From Candidatus Eiseniibacteriota bacterium (GTDB lineage Bacteria; Eisenbacteria; RBG-16-71-46; CAIMUX01), in assembly GCA_016712505.1 (NCBI GenBank), contig JADJQY010000004.1, positions 725,623 through 789,622 on the forward strand: a stretch of DNA of 64,000 bases. Reading direction: 5' to 3'. The translations under genes and the position numbers were made by a program. The notes below the pieces were generated by a model, which searched no databases, had not been told where the DNA came from, and was given only the letters and a program-made list of their open reading frames with translations. Within the stretch, counting starts at the first letter, position 1. Every line of letters begins with the position of its first letter. Shown in pieces: positions 29,468 through 39,677 of this stretch.

Positions 29468-30693
29468 CCCTTCCCCTCCTCGACCGCAGCGAGCGGGATC
29501 CGGAGCGCGACCACGGTGCCTGCGCCCGGCGCGGATCGGACGTCGAACCCTCCCCCGAGATGATCCAACCGTTCGCGCACGCTGAACAGTCCAAAGGTTC
29601 CGGTCTCCGCGCTGGCTGCGGTCGCCTCGGCCCGCGACGGTTCGAATCCCACCCCGTCGTCCGCAACCGAGAGCAGGAGCTCCCCCTGCTCCGCGCGCAG
29701 ATCCACCACGGCGCGACGCGCCCGGGCATGCTTGACCACGTTGGTGAGCAGCTCGCGCGCCGACTTCCAGAGCATCACCCGCGCCGCCTGGGACAGACTC
29801 GGGAGTTCCGCCCCAAGCCTGACTTCCACCGGGAGTCCATGCTTGGTGGTGAACTGCTCCCCCAACCAGTCAAGCGCCGGACCGAGTCCCAGCTCATAGA
29901 GTACCGGGGGACTCAACTCGCCGGTCAGGTTTCGCGTGTAGCGGATCGCGCGGTCGACCAGGGTGAGCAGATCCTCCAGGCTCGACTCGAACCCAGAGAA
30001 CATCGCGTCGCCGGCGAGGTGGGCCAGTCGCAGCCGAATGAAAGCCAGCGCCTGGCCGAGGTGATCGTGGAGATCGGCGGCGATCACCCGCCGCTCGCCC
30101 GCCTCGGCCATCGCCAGCTGCGCGCCGAGGCGGCGAAGCTGTGCCCGGTGCCGCTCGATCTGCGCCCGAGCCCTCCGGTGCTCCCCGATCTCCTCTCGCA
30201 ACGCCAGATTGGCGGCCTGAAGTTCGGCCGTTCGATCCGCCACCAATCGCTCCAGCGCATCCTGACCGACCCGCGTGGCGCGATCCGCGAGCTGGTGTCG
30301 CAGGTACATGCGCAGCATCTCGGCCAGCGAGTCGATCAGCGCCCGCTCTTCGCGCAGGAACGGTCCCTCGTCCGCCTCCGGCCGCTCTTCCAGGTAGCAG
30401 ACCTCAATCTGCCCCTCCTCGGCCGGCAGGCCGTCGGCCCGAGCCGAGAACACAGCCCGCTGCACCCACGGAGTCGACCGGAAGTTCACCGTCGCGTGTA
30501 CCTCACCCAGCAGCGTGAGCCTCGCCCCGCAGATCTCCGGATACTGCCAAGCATCCGGCAGGGCATCGACGATCTGCCGCATCAGCTCCCCGACCGGACG
30601 GGCGGTGTCCTGGAGCAACCGCGCCGTGCCGTGGAGCGCGGTCAGTTCCTTGACCCGCTCGGCCAGGTGATGTTGAAGACTGCTCTCGCCCAT
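29464..30693 (-). CDS. NarX-like cytoplasmic sensor histidine kinase
   Basis: The 409-residue kinase begins with a GAF-like sensory domain (about 15-135; ALPDAWQYPEICGARLTL), then a coiled coil and a HisKA_3 dimerisation domain whose phosphoacceptor is in IAADLHDHLGQAL at about 210, then an HATPase domain with ELLTNVVKHARA (N box), VADDGVGF (G1) and GTFGLFSVRERLDHLGG (G2). No membrane helices were seen, so it senses a cytoplasmic signal. HisKA_3 kinases pair with NarL-type regulators, and the regulator gene follows with an ATGA overlap. No Cys cluster of the NreB kind is present. Confidence 0.92.
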   Translation of the reverse strand: MGESSLQHHLAERVKELTALHGTARLLQDTARPVGELMRQIVDALPDAWQYPEICGARLTLLGEVHATVNFRSTPWVQRAVFSARADGLPAEEGQIEVCYLEERPEADEGPFLREERALIDSLAEMLRMYLRHQLADRATRVGQDALERLVADRTAELQAANLALREEIGEHRRARAQIERHRAQLRRLGAQLAMAEAGERRVIAADLHDHLGQALAFIRLRLAHLAGDAMFSGFESSLEDLLTLVDRAIRYTRNLTGELSPPVLYELGLGPALDWLGEQFTTKHGLPVEVRLGAELPSLSQAARVMLWKSARELLTNVVKHARARRAVVDLRAEQGELLLSVADDGVGFEPSRAEATAASAETGTFGLFSVRERLDHLGGGFDVRSAPGAGTVVALRIPLAAVEEGKG

Positions 30694-30772
30694 CCGTCCA
30701 TTCCCACCGGGGAAGCTGCCTCGACTACCGGCGGCAGTATCTGCCTTCCGCGCCGGCCGCGCCAGCAGGCCG

Positions 30773-33700
30773 CTAAGGCGTGAGTCGGATCAGCTTTCGC
30801 ACCGCGCGGTGCGAGCCGCTGCTCACCCGCACGAAGTAGACCCCGCTCGCCGCATCGCTCCCCGAACCATCGCGGCCGTCCCAGGCCAGGCGATGAATGC
30901 CGGGCAGGAACGGCTGATCATCGGCCAGCACCGCGACCAGGCGTCCGCCGGCATCGAACAGCTCGCCCCGCACGCGACCCGCGGTCGGCAGCGCGAGGGT
31001 CACCTCCACCAGCCCGCGACTTGGATTGGGACTCGGCAGGTGGAGGGCGAAGTCGCGCGGGATCTCGTTCGGTGAAACCTCCGCCGGATTCGGTCCGACC
31101 GTGATGGTGACCGTGGCGAGATCGGTCGCGTCGAGGCCGTCGGTGATGATGTAGTTGAAGGTGTCGGTCCCGGTGAATCCGGTCGGCGGAACATAGGTCA
31201 GGCTTCCATTCACCCCCACCGCAACCGATCCCCCGGCCGCCGAGGTCGCATCGAACAGGACGACCGAGAGTGAGTGAAGGTCGGGATCGCTGTCGTTCTG
31301 GAGCACTCCGGGCGCCGCGACGTTCAGCGTGGTGTTCTGCGGCGTGTTGTAGGCATCGTCGACCGCGATCGGGGCGTTGTTGAACGGATCGCCCGAGAGG
31401 CTGGTCAGGGTGATGTCGTTCCCGGTCTTCCCGATGTAGCTGATCTTGAACGGGTACGGACCGATGTTGAAGATCGTGTCCTGGGGCATCCCGTTGAAGA
31501 ACCCGTTCACCGCGTCGGCCCCGTCGTTCAGCAGCACGACGAAGATCTGTCCCTGCGCCGGAGTGAAGGCGAGGCTGGCATAGAACGCCGAGGTGGGAGC
31601 GATGGTCACGGTGCCATTGACGCTCACCTGATCATATCCCACCCCCGGCACCGAGCCGTTCAAGGAGGCGTAGTACAACGATCCGCTCGCCAGGTCCAGA
31701 TCGCTGCTGGTCAGCTTCCCCGGGAGGTTTCCAAAGGCCGGCCCCGGCTGCAGAATGCCCGAGTTGGAAAGGGTGATCGATCCCACGCGGCCGGTGCCGC
31801 TCACCTGCGCCCCTCCGAACCCTCCGGTGACGATCGCGCTCGCGGGCTGGATCCCGTCGATCTGGCCATACTGGTTGATCGACGTGCTTCCGGTGTAGGT
31901 GTTGGGTCCGCTGAAGCGGACCAGGCTGCCCAGGACCACGCTCCCCGTTCCGCCGATCGTCCCCGCCACCTCGACTTGCTGCCCGAAGGTGATGGTGTGA
32001 GATGAGAGGTCGATGTTCCCGTTCAGATAGAGCGGTCCGCAGCACGAGCCCGCGGTGAAGGTCTGGGGCGCGTTGCACTTGAGGTCCATGTTCAGCGTCG
32101 CCGGTCCCAGGTTGCAACTCACCCCGCTGTCCACCACCAAGGGGAATCCGCTCAGCACATAGTTCGCGCCGGTGATCAGGATCGGTCCCGGCGCGAAGCC
32201 CGGAGTGAGGTCATTGATGTTGGACAGATTCGCCGCACCGGAGGGAAAGACCAGTGGATCACCGGCATTGGGCACTCCTCCCTGCCAGTTGCCGGGGTTC
32301 GACCAGAGGTTGTCAACTGCCCCGCTCCAGGTCTTCGCGGCCACGATCACGGTCAGCACCACGTCGTTTCCGGTACCGCCAACGTAGCTGATCTGGAGCT
32401 GACTCCCGTTCAAGGTCAGGTTGGCCCCTTCCGGCAGGCCGCTGAAGGTGCCCACGATCGGGTCCGCATTGTCGTTGTCGAGGATCACGAACTGATCTCC
32501 GACCGAAGGGGCGTAGCCCAGGTTCGTCAGCAGGACGGCCGTCGGGTCGATCGTGACCGGACCGGTCACCGCCACCTGGTCGTATCCGGTGGCCGGCACC
32601 ACCCCGTTGAGGCTGAACTGGGCGTAGGACCCGGGCGAAGTCGAGAGATCGAGGCAACTGAGCCGCCCGATGAGATTCCCGAACCCCTGCCCGGGCGTCA
32701 GGCCGTGGTTGCTGGCAATGGTCAAGGTTCCCAGCTTCCCGGTTCCGCTCACCGCCACGCCTGAAATCCAGGAGGTGGAGACCGGTGACTGGGTCTGCAG
32801 TCCGTTGATCTCGCCGAAACCGCTCACCGTGGTCGAGCCGGTGTAGGTGTTGTTCGCCATCAGGACGACGTATCCCCCGAGGACCAGATCGCCGCTCCCG
32901 ACGACCTGGCCGTTCACCGTGACCTGGTTGTGCAGCGAGAGGGTGTTCGACCCCAGGTCGACCTTTGCATTGAGCTGCAACGGTCCGCAGCACGATGAGC
33001 CGCTGAACGACTGGGTCGCGGCCACATCCAGGGGGGCCGAGATGGTGTTGGATCCAACCTGGCTGGTGATGCCGTCCGTGAGCCCGAACTGATTCCCGGT
33101 GAGGTCGTAGCCTGCGCCGCTGAAGAGGATCAGCTTGTAGACCTGGCCCGAGGGCAGGTCATTGAAGTTGGTCAGATTGCTCGCCCCGGAGGGAAAGACC
33201 AGCGGATCGCCCGGCGAGGGTACGCCGCCCAGCCAGTTCCCCGCGACGGACCAGCGGGTATTCACCGCGCCGGTCCAGGTCTTGGCCGCGGCGGTCACGG
33301 TCAGGGTGAGATCGTTACCGTCACCGCCCTGGTAGCTGATCTGGAACTCGCTCGCATTGAGGGTGATCATCGCCCCCTCAGGCAATCCCGCAAAGGTCCC
33401 GGTGATCGGATCGGAGTCGTCATTCCGGATCACGACATAGGTGTCGCCCAGCAGCGGCGCATAGCCCAGGTTTGGCAACAAGGACGCGCTCGGGTCGATC
33501 GTGACCGTGCCGGCGACGTCGAGCACGTCATGGGCCACTCCGGCCGAGGTGCCGTTCAACTGCGCGGTGCAGTAGGTGTTCGTTCCGAACGCCAGGTCGC
33601 CGGTGTAAAAGGTGCCGGGGAGGCTCCCATATCCGGCCCCGGGCTGAATCCCGTTGCCGTTACCGATCGTGACCGGGCCTACCTTGCCGATCCCACTCAC

Positions 33701-34321
33701 GAAGGAGCCGCTGAACCCACCCAGCAACACCGCGCTCCCGGGCTGCGCCCCGTCGATCTGCGCGTACCCTGTCACGGAGGTCTGTCCCACATAAGTATTC
33801 GCGGCCGTCAAGTAGGCGAAGCTCCCCAGGGTCACCCCTCCCGCGCCGCTGATCGTCCCGGTGACCGTCACCTGGTTGTGCAGGGTCAGGTTGTTCGCCC
33901 CGAGATCGACACTGCCCGTCAGGGTGAGGGTTCCGCAGCAGGATGACCCGTTCCAGGACTGCGAGCCGACGGCGTCGATGTTCATCGAGAGGGTGTTCGG
34001 GGTCTGGCTCGCGTTGATCCCGTTGGTCAACCCGAGGTCGTTTCCGCCCAGCAGGTAGTTCGACCCGAGAAAGGTGATGTCATAGAAGACCGTCCCCGCC
34101 GGCAGGTCGTTCGTGTTCGTCGCGTTCGAGGCACTGACCGGAAACACCAATCGATCCCCCGCGAGCGGTACCCCACCGGCCCAGTTTCCGGGATTCGACC
34201 AGAGAGCGTTCACCCCTCCCGTCCAGGTCTTGGTGTCCGCCTGGGCGAGCGAGGCGAGAGCGACGAAAAGTCCGGAGGCCAGGAGGGTGCGGCGGGTCAC
34301 TTGGCCCAGTTCGGCGAGCAT
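30773..34321 (-). CDS. Secreted triplicated beta-rich protein with cadherin-like and FlgD-like C-terminal domains
   Basis: The 1182-residue protein has a signal peptide (TLLASGLFVALASLAQAD, residues 12-30) and three homologous units of about 320 residues. They open with TKTWTGGVNALWSNPGNWAG, AKTWTGAVNTRWSVAGNWLG and AKTWSGAVDNLWSNPGNWQG, and each contains SSCCGxLxLN/T and an NTYTGST/NTYVGQT autotransporter-associated strand motif. A cadherin-like domain follows (AVDDAYNTPQNTTLNV, NDSDPD, DTFNYIITDG), then a FlgD-like sorting domain (SPNPSRGLVEVTLALP, SGVYFVRVSSG). It is a surface or adhesin-type protein of unknown ligand. The ATG at 34321 has GAGGAG upstream. The CC pair in each repeat is odd for an exported protein and may form vicinal disulfides. 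Confidence 0.85.
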   Translation of the reverse strand: MLAELGQVTRRTLLASGLFVALASLAQADTKTWTGGVNALWSNPGNWAGGVPLAGDRLVFPVSASNATNTNDLPAGTVFYDITFLGSNYLLGGNDLGLTNGINASQTPNTLSMNIDAVGSQSWNGSSCCGTLTLTGSVDLGANNLTLHNQVTVTGTISGAGGVTLGSFAYLTAANTYVGQTSVTGYAQIDGAQPGSAVLLGGFSGSFVSGIGKVGPVTIGNGNGIQPGAGYGSLPGTFYTGDLAFGTNTYCTAQLNGTSAGVAHDVLDVAGTVTIDPSASLLPNLGYAPLLGDTYVVIRNDDSDPITGTFAGLPEGAMITLNASEFQISYQGGDGNDLTLTVTAAAKTWTGAVNTRWSVAGNWLGGVPSPGDPLVFPSGASNLTNFNDLPSGQVYKLILFSGAGYDLTGNQFGLTDGITSQVGSNTISAPLDVAATQSFSGSSCCGPLQLNAKVDLGSNTLSLHNQVTVNGQVVGSGDLVLGGYVVLMANNTYTGSTTVSGFGEINGLQTQSPVSTSWISGVAVSGTGKLGTLTIASNHGLTPGQGFGNLIGRLSCLDLSTSPGSYAQFSLNGVVPATGYDQVAVTGPVTIDPTAVLLTNLGYAPSVGDQFVILDNDNADPIVGTFSGLPEGANLTLNGSQLQISYVGGTGNDVVLTVIVAAKTWSGAVDNLWSNPGNWQGGVPNAGDPLVFPSGAANLSNINDLTPGFAPGPILITGANYVLSGFPLVVDSGVSCNLGPATLNMDLKCNAPQTFTAGSCCGPLYLNGNIDLSSHTITFGQQVEVAGTIGGTGSVVLGSLVRFSGPNTYTGSTSINQYGQIDGIQPASAIVTGGFGGAQVSGTGRVGSITLSNSGILQPGPAFGNLPGKLTSSDLDLASGSLYYASLNGSVPGVGYDQVSVNGTVTIAPTSAFYASLAFTPAQGQIFVVLLNDGADAVNGFFNGMPQDTIFNIGPYPFKISYIGKTGNDITLTSLSGDPFNNAPIAVDDAYNTPQNTTLNVAAPGVLQNDSDPDLHSLSVVLFDATSAAGGSVAVGVNGSLTYVPPTGFTGTDTFNYIITDGLDATDLATVTITVGPNPAEVSPNEIPRDFALHLPSPNPSRGLVEVTLALPTAGRVRGELFDAGGRLVAVLADDQPFLPGIHRLAWDGRDGSGSDAASGVYFVRVSSGSHRAVRKLIRLTP

Positions 34322-34661
34322 GGGGACTCCTCGGAGTGGTGTGGTTTCTCGGTCCGGATCTGCCCCCGCACCGCCTTGGGGAGAGCGGTGCGTTCGGGGA
34401 GGGACGCGCGTCCTGTACCCGTGTGTTGCGAGCGACAATGGTGGCGATTCCGCTCTCCCCTGTCAACCCGCCGGACCAGGCTGCCGGACCAGGCGCAGAC
34501 GCTGTGATCGAATTCCTGTTCGGACCGCCCTCGGCGCGCGTTTGGGTCCTGGGCGGGATCAGCGGCGGCGTCCGCTGGGGGGACAACGCCGCATTGAGGC
34601 GGCCACGTGAGGTGAGTATGCTCGTCGGGCTTCGAACACCAGCGGCCGGGAGACGCGCTCT
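34322..34661. other. Divergent intergenic region between the triplicated protein and the sigma factor
   Basis: The 340 bp hold promoters for both sides. A 7-bp stem (GCACCGC at 34368-34374 with 34385-34391) lies in the leader of the minus-strand gene. No clear promoter hexamers or gene were seen. Confidence 0.5.
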
Positions 34662-35279
34662 TTGGCGGACAGACCACCCACATCGGGCGCCGGGCGGGAA
34701 GACCAACCGTCGGCGCCAAGCGCCACTTCCACGGTCGACCTCCTGTCGCGCGCGCGCGGCGGAGATCAGAGCGCGGTCAAGAGCCTCCTCCTGCGCTACC
34801 TGCCCCGGCTGCAGCGCTGGGCCCGAGGGCGGATCCCCGTGCGCGCCCGAGGCATGCTCGAAACCGATGACCTCGTGCAAGAGGTGCTCGTCAAGACGGT
34901 GGCGCGGCTGGAGGACTTCGAGCCCCGTTCACGCGGCGAGTTTCACTCCTACCTCCGCCGCGCGCTCACCAATCGCCTGCGGGACGAACTCCGGCGTGCG
35001 GCAGTCCGCCCGGAGGGGGGCGCGGTGGTCGACGGGCACCCCGATCTCGGCCCCACACCGCTCGACCTCGCCATCGGTCAGGACGAAGCGGCGCGCTACG
35101 AGGCGGCACTGATGCGGCTACGACCGGAGGAACGGGAGGCGATCATCGCCAAGGTGGAACTTCACTGCACCTATGGCGAGCTGGCAGAGGTGCTCGGAAA
35201 GAGCAGTGCCGACGCCGCCCGGGTTGCCGTCGCGCGCGCACTGCTACGGCTCGCCGCGGAGGTGGCCCGTGAAGCCTGA
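34662..35279 (+). CDS. ECF-type RNA polymerase sigma factor
   Basis: The 205-residue protein has region 2 (LLLRYLPRLQRWARGRIP, METDDLVQEVLVKTVARL-like; here LETDDLVQEVLVKTVARLED split around 68-85) and region 4 (LRPEEREAIIAKVELHCTYG, then ELAEVLGKSSADAARVAVAR). It directs RNA polymerase to its own promoter set. The start is a TTG at 34662 and the first 25 residues are low-complexity, so the true start may be slightly different. The kinase gene begins inside its last codons (11-bp overlap), a pairing common in planctomycete- and acidobacteria-like genomes, where the kinase is thought to control the sigma factor. Confidence 0.88.
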   Translation: MADRPPTSGAGREDQPSAPSATSTVDLLSRARGGDQSAVKSLLLRYLPRLQRWARGRIPVRARGMLETDDLVQEVLVKTVARLEDFEPRSRGEFHSYLRRALTNRLRDELRRAAVRPEGGAVVDGHPDLGPTPLDLAIGQDEAARYEAALMRLRPEEREAIIAKVELHCTYGELAEVLGKSSADAARVAVARALLRLAAEVAREA

Positions 35280-36992
35280 GGAACCGGCCCGACTGCTCGA
35301 CCTCGCGACCCGGATCCTCGACGGCGGGGAGATCGACTGGCAGGAGCTGGAACGCAGCGCGACACCTGAGGACCGGCGCCTGCTCGACGGTCTCCATCTG
35401 CTCGCGTCGGTCTGCGCGGCCCACACGCCCGAGGTGGCGGTCGGCGGATGCTGGGGGCACTTTGAACTCCGCCGTCTTCTCGGCCGCGGTTCGTACGGAG
35501 ATGTCTACGCCGCCTGGGACACCCATCTCCTGCGCGAGGTGGCGATCAAGCTGCACCGCGCGGAGGCTCGCCCGGCTGAGGCCGAGGAGCCAGGAGGCGT
35601 CCCGCGATGGTTGGAGGAAGCCCGCCGCCTTGCGGCCGTGCGCCACCCCAATCTGGTGACGATCCACGCCGCCGAGGAGATCGCAGGCCAGGCGGGCATC
35701 GCGATGGAAGCGATCGACGGAAGCACCCTGGAAGAGCTGATGGAGCGGAGCGGAACCTGGGGCGCGGCGGAGCTGGCCCACCTCGGCATCGACCTCTGTC
35801 GTGCGCTCGCCGCCCTCCACCTCGCCGGATTGGTCCATCAGGATCTGAAGGCTGGAAACGTGATGCGCGAACGCGGTGGTCGCACCGTGCTGATGGATCT
35901 GGGCTTCGGCGGCGCTACCCCGCTCTACATGGCCCCGGAGCTCCTCGCCGGCGCGCCTCCCAGTCCGGCCACTGATCTTTACGCCATCGGCGTGCTTCTC
36001 TTTCACCTCGCGACCGGAAGCTATCCTCATCCGGGAGAGTCGCTCGATGCCATCCGCGCAGCACACCACGCTGGCCCCCACCTCGCGCTGCGCGATCTCC
36101 GTCCCGACCTCCATCCACTGGTGGTCGCGGCGATCGAGTCGGCACTCTCGCCCGATCCGGCCGACCGTCCCCAGAGTGCCGGAGCTTTCGAGGCATCGCT
36201 GGTGCGCTGTCTGCCGCGATCACCGTCCAGCGAGCCGGTGCGGGTCGCGGCCCGCCCGAAGGCCCGGGCCATCCGTTCGCGCGCCGCGTGGCTCGCGGTC
36301 GCCGCAGTCGGGGTCGCGGCCGTCGCACTTCTCCTGCGACCGGACGGGACCGAGCGGCGCGAACCCCCGGGGCGAATCGACGGCCCGATGGAGCTCTCGC
36401 CGGTTGGGGCTCCGCTCCCCTTCTCCGCACGGGCGGCGCTGCGTCGCGGAGGCGGGGGGCTGCCGCTCCGCGATGGCGATCCCGTAGCCCTCGGCGACTC
36501 CCTTTCGCTGGAGTACGAGTCGTCCGAGAGCACCTACGTCTACATCCTCAACGAGGACGAGCGGGGACACGCCTATCTCCTCTTTCCCCTCCCCGGACTC
36601 GGGCCGCGGAATCCTCTCCCACCCGCGACCCCCGGGTCTTGCCCGGCGCCCGGAATGGTCGGCGCTTCTACTGGCACGTGACCGAGGCCGGCGCACGTGA
36701 ACACCTGGTGATCCTGGCCAGCCGTCGTCGCCTGGTCGGTCTCGAAACCGAGCTGCTCGCCGTCGCTCGTCCGAAGGAGGGCACGCCGGTCGCCTACCCG
36801 CGGGTCGACCTCGCGTTGCGTGACGAACTCCGCGGTATGGGCGGGCTCATCTCCGACACGGACCGGTCCGCACCGATCTCTCCTCTCGAGCTGTTCGCCG
36901 ACGCTCCGGTGCTCGGTGCGGACTGGGACTCGACCAACGGACTCTGGATTCGCCGGCTCACGCTGGAGAACCAGGCCCCGCGGTCCCGCTAG
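35269..36992 (+). CDS. Ser/Thr protein kinase with DUF4384-like C-terminus, frameshifted near 36630
   Basis: From the GTG at 35269 the kinase domain (about 65-330) shows the Gly loop GRGSYGDVYAAWD, VAIKLHRA, the catalytic loop VHQDLKAGNVM (HQD for HRD), DLG for DFG, and APELLAG. One membrane helix (AAWLAVAAVGVAAVALLL) leads to an outer DUF4384-like domain (GDPVALGDSLSLEYESSEST, YVYILNEDERGHAYLLFPLP). The original frame ends at 36681 with a nonsense tail (ATPGSCPAPGMVG). The other frame from about 36634 gives RVLPGARNGRRFYWHVTEAG and fits the domain to the stop at 36992. One missing C in the run at 36629-36633 would restore a 575-residue protein. This is a sequence error or a real frameshift. 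Confidence 0.85.
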
Positions 36993-39343
36993 CGCACGAT
37001 CAACTTGCGCGTGCTGCTCTCCGCACCTGCTTCCAGACGATAGAAATAGACGCCGCTCGAGACCACGCTCCCGTCGTCCGCGGTGCCGTCCCACTCGAGT
37101 TCGTGGCGCCCGGCGGGCAGTTCACCGTCGAGCAGACGGCGCACGGCGCGGCCCGCGACGTCGAACACGGTGAGCCGGAGCGCCGCCGGCTGCGGGTTGG
37201 TCCAGGCGATCCGGGTCGCGGACCGCAGAGGATTGGGCCAGTTCTGCTCGAGCCTCAGGCCCGAGGCGGTGAACCCAGCGTCGACCGAAGTCGGATTCGA
37301 CGTCTCGACCGAGAGCACCGCCACGCCGCGGCCGATGATGCACATCCACAGCTCGTAGCCGGCGGGGGTCGACTTGACTTCCATGTCGACCAACGGGCCG
37401 TCGGGGAAGCCGGTGAAGGAACCGTTCACCTGCGGGAAGATCCCGAGGTTGACCCCATCCCACCAGAACATCCCGTGGGCGTCCGAGGGGAAGTCACTGG
37501 CGTAGCTCATCCAGACCCGACCGTCGGGCGACACGCACTCGGGGTAGACGTGATCGCCCGGGAAGGACCAGGTCGCGCTGTTCCACACCTGGTGCGTGCC
37601 GGTGACCGGGTTGATGTGGTAGAGGACGCCTCCGCTTCCGCCGTTCGCGCCGACCCAGCAGGTGCCATCCTCGGCCGCGGCCAACCCCTCGAACTGCGAG
37701 TAGTTCGGCACCAGCTCCGGGAAGTCCTCGATCAGACGGGAGAAGCTGTAGCTGCCGTCGGTGCGCTGGATCTTCCATCCCTGGTTTGCCCACACGGTGC
37801 CGGGGCGGGACGGATCGACGTCGATGCGGCCGCTCCAGTTCGCGGCATCGATCACGGTGAAGCTCCCGTTCTCGAAGATCCCGAGGTTGCCGTAGTGCCC
37901 CATCGCCCAGAGGCGACCGAGCGAATCCTCGACGTACTCCTCCATCTGGTCATAGCCACCCGGAATCTGGGTCCAACTGGCCCCGTCGTATTGATGGGTG
38001 TAGTCGTTGAGCGGATTGGCCACCACCTGGCCATTCGAGGGGCGGACGTAGACCGCCTCACTCTGCGGTGAATCGGACGGCCAGGGCGCGGACAGTCCGT
38101 AGCCGAGATCGTTGACGTAACAGGTCCAACGTTCCCCGTCGAACTGCACCATGCCGCCGTAGTCGGGCGAGGCGTTCGCGGTGATGAACACGTCGCCGCT
38201 GATCGGATCGATCGCCAGGTCGCGGTTCCAGGGGTCGAACTGACTCGTGTTGGTGATCCGGTAGCGCTGCCACGCGCCGGTCACGGCATCACGACGGACG
38301 GCGCCTCCGGTGCCCTGGCCGCAGAGCCAGATGTTCCCTGCGGCGTCGATGTCGAGATCCTCGACAAACCCGTTGTGCGGGACCGTTCCGAGATGGGTCC
38401 ACGAGGTGCCGTTGAACCGATACAGATCGCCGTACCCATTCACCAGCAGCGCCTGCAAGTTGCCGAACGCCCGGAGTCCGACCACGCCGACCTGCGGGTG
38501 CGCGGGAGGCAGAGGCGGCGAGATCCAGGTTCCATCCGGGCGCATGCAGTCGATCGTCTCCTCCCCCTGCACCCCAACCCAGCGCTGGATCCACATGTTC
38601 CCCGCGTCATCGACCGAGTCGAGCGACACCAGGTGCGAGGGATTTCCGTTCGTCGCCGGATAGCTGTTCCAGGTCTGGGTCGTGCTGTTCCAACGCTCCA
38701 TCGGGCTGAATCCCTCGCCCGAGGCCCAGAGATAGTATCCGCCGCCGGTCTTCGACTGGGCCGCGATCTTGAGGCCGCCGTGCCCGTTGATGTGCGTCCA
38801 GGAGTTGGTCCCCGGGTTGTAGCGAGTCAGACCGCCACCGCCCCAGACCGAGGAGCTGGCCGAGACCCAGATCGTGCCGTCCGGCGCGCGGGTCAGGTCA
38901 TTCGTCACACCACCCGGCAGGGCCGAGTTTCCCGGGCCGTACTTCACCAGCGAGCTCGGGCCCGCAGCCAGGTTCATCTTGAGTACGCCGCGCCAGGTCC
39001 CCATCCAGAGGTTCCCCTGACCGTCCTCGAGCATGTCGGTCACCCGCGCCACCCCGAGGTCGTACTGACTCCCGATCACCGGGTAATCGACGTTCGAGAC
39101 GTTGAGCCACCGGTTCTCGCTCTGGATGAACTTGGCAACCCCGCCTTCCTCCTGGATCGGATCGTATCCGCCGATCCACGGGTCGCCGTCCGCACCGATC
39201 CAGATCGAGTGGTTGTAGTCCCCCTGAATTCCGGTGTTTCCCAGTCGGTAGTACCGCCAGGAAAAGGTGTCTGCCGCCAGCGCTCCGGTTGCCCCGGTGA
39301 CCAGAAACGTCAGAACCGCCACTGCTCTGGATGTGCCTCTCAT
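36989..39343 (-). CDS. Secreted beta-propeller-type protein with FlgD-like C-terminal domain
   Basis: The 784-residue protein has a signal peptide (VAVLTFLVTGATGALAAD) and many repeats of the two-component-propeller kind, each with a D-x-x-G-N/T-x-W core: EDGQGNLWMGTW, PDGTIWVSASS, DAAGNIWLCG, EDGTCWVGANG, PDGRVWMSYA. The last 90 residues are a FlgD-like domain (QNWPNPLRSATRIAWTNP, GRAVRRLLDGELPAGRHELE, SGVYFYRLEAG, RKLIVR). It is probably surface-exposed or released; ligand unknown. I chose the ATG at 39343 with GAGAAGGA upstream over a much longer open frame. Its stop and that of the convergent kinase gene share the CTAG at 36989-36992. Confidence 0.85.
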   Translation of the reverse strand: MRGTSRAVAVLTFLVTGATGALAADTFSWRYYRLGNTGIQGDYNHSIWIGADGDPWIGGYDPIQEEGGVAKFIQSENRWLNVSNVDYPVIGSQYDLGVARVTDMLEDGQGNLWMGTWRGVLKMNLAAGPSSLVKYGPGNSALPGGVTNDLTRAPDGTIWVSASSSVWGGGGLTRYNPGTNSWTHINGHGGLKIAAQSKTGGGYYLWASGEGFSPMERWNSTTQTWNSYPATNGNPSHLVSLDSVDDAGNMWIQRWVGVQGEETIDCMRPDGTWISPPLPPAHPQVGVVGLRAFGNLQALLVNGYGDLYRFNGTSWTHLGTVPHNGFVEDLDIDAAGNIWLCGQGTGGAVRRDAVTGAWQRYRITNTSQFDPWNRDLAIDPISGDVFITANASPDYGGMVQFDGERWTCYVNDLGYGLSAPWPSDSPQSEAVYVRPSNGQVVANPLNDYTHQYDGASWTQIPGGYDQMEEYVEDSLGRLWAMGHYGNLGIFENGSFTVIDAANWSGRIDVDPSRPGTVWANQGWKIQRTDGSYSFSRLIEDFPELVPNYSQFEGLAAAEDGTCWVGANGGSGGVLYHINPVTGTHQVWNSATWSFPGDHVYPECVSPDGRVWMSYASDFPSDAHGMFWWDGVNLGIFPQVNGSFTGFPDGPLVDMEVKSTPAGYELWMCIIGRGVAVLSVETSNPTSVDAGFTASGLRLEQNWPNPLRSATRIAWTNPQPAALRLTVFDVAGRAVRRLLDGELPAGRHELEWDGTADDGSVVSSGVYFYRLEAGAESSTRKLIVR

Positions 39344-39677
39344 CAGTCCTTCTCCTCTCCACCAAGGATGGTGGTGTGCGGAACCTTCCCCGCCAGGCGT
39401 AACGCCCGCGATGCGTTCCCCGCCGTGCCGTTCGTGCGGAGGAGTCGACCCGAACCTACTCCGTGATACATGGGCTTTCAGAATAATTTGAAACCAGGGT
39501 CTTTGAAATCGGGTGGACCGTTCGTCGCTCGAATCTCGCCGCGCTCTGAACGCGGCTCTCCGAGTTACCCTCGCCACCCGAAACACTACCGCACCGACAT
39601 GTCTCAAATCGTACGCCGGCCACCTACCGGAGGCAAGCGACCAATCAGCCCCCCTGCGGCGAGAAGGGCGACCCGCC
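39344..39677. other. Intergenic region upstream of the beta-propeller gene
   Basis: The 334 bp lie between two minus-strand genes. An AT-rich island at 39476-39493 holds TTTCA-N8-TGAAA and probably marks the promoter of the downstream gene (TATTCT on the minus strand as a possible -10). No gene was seen. Confidence 0.4.
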
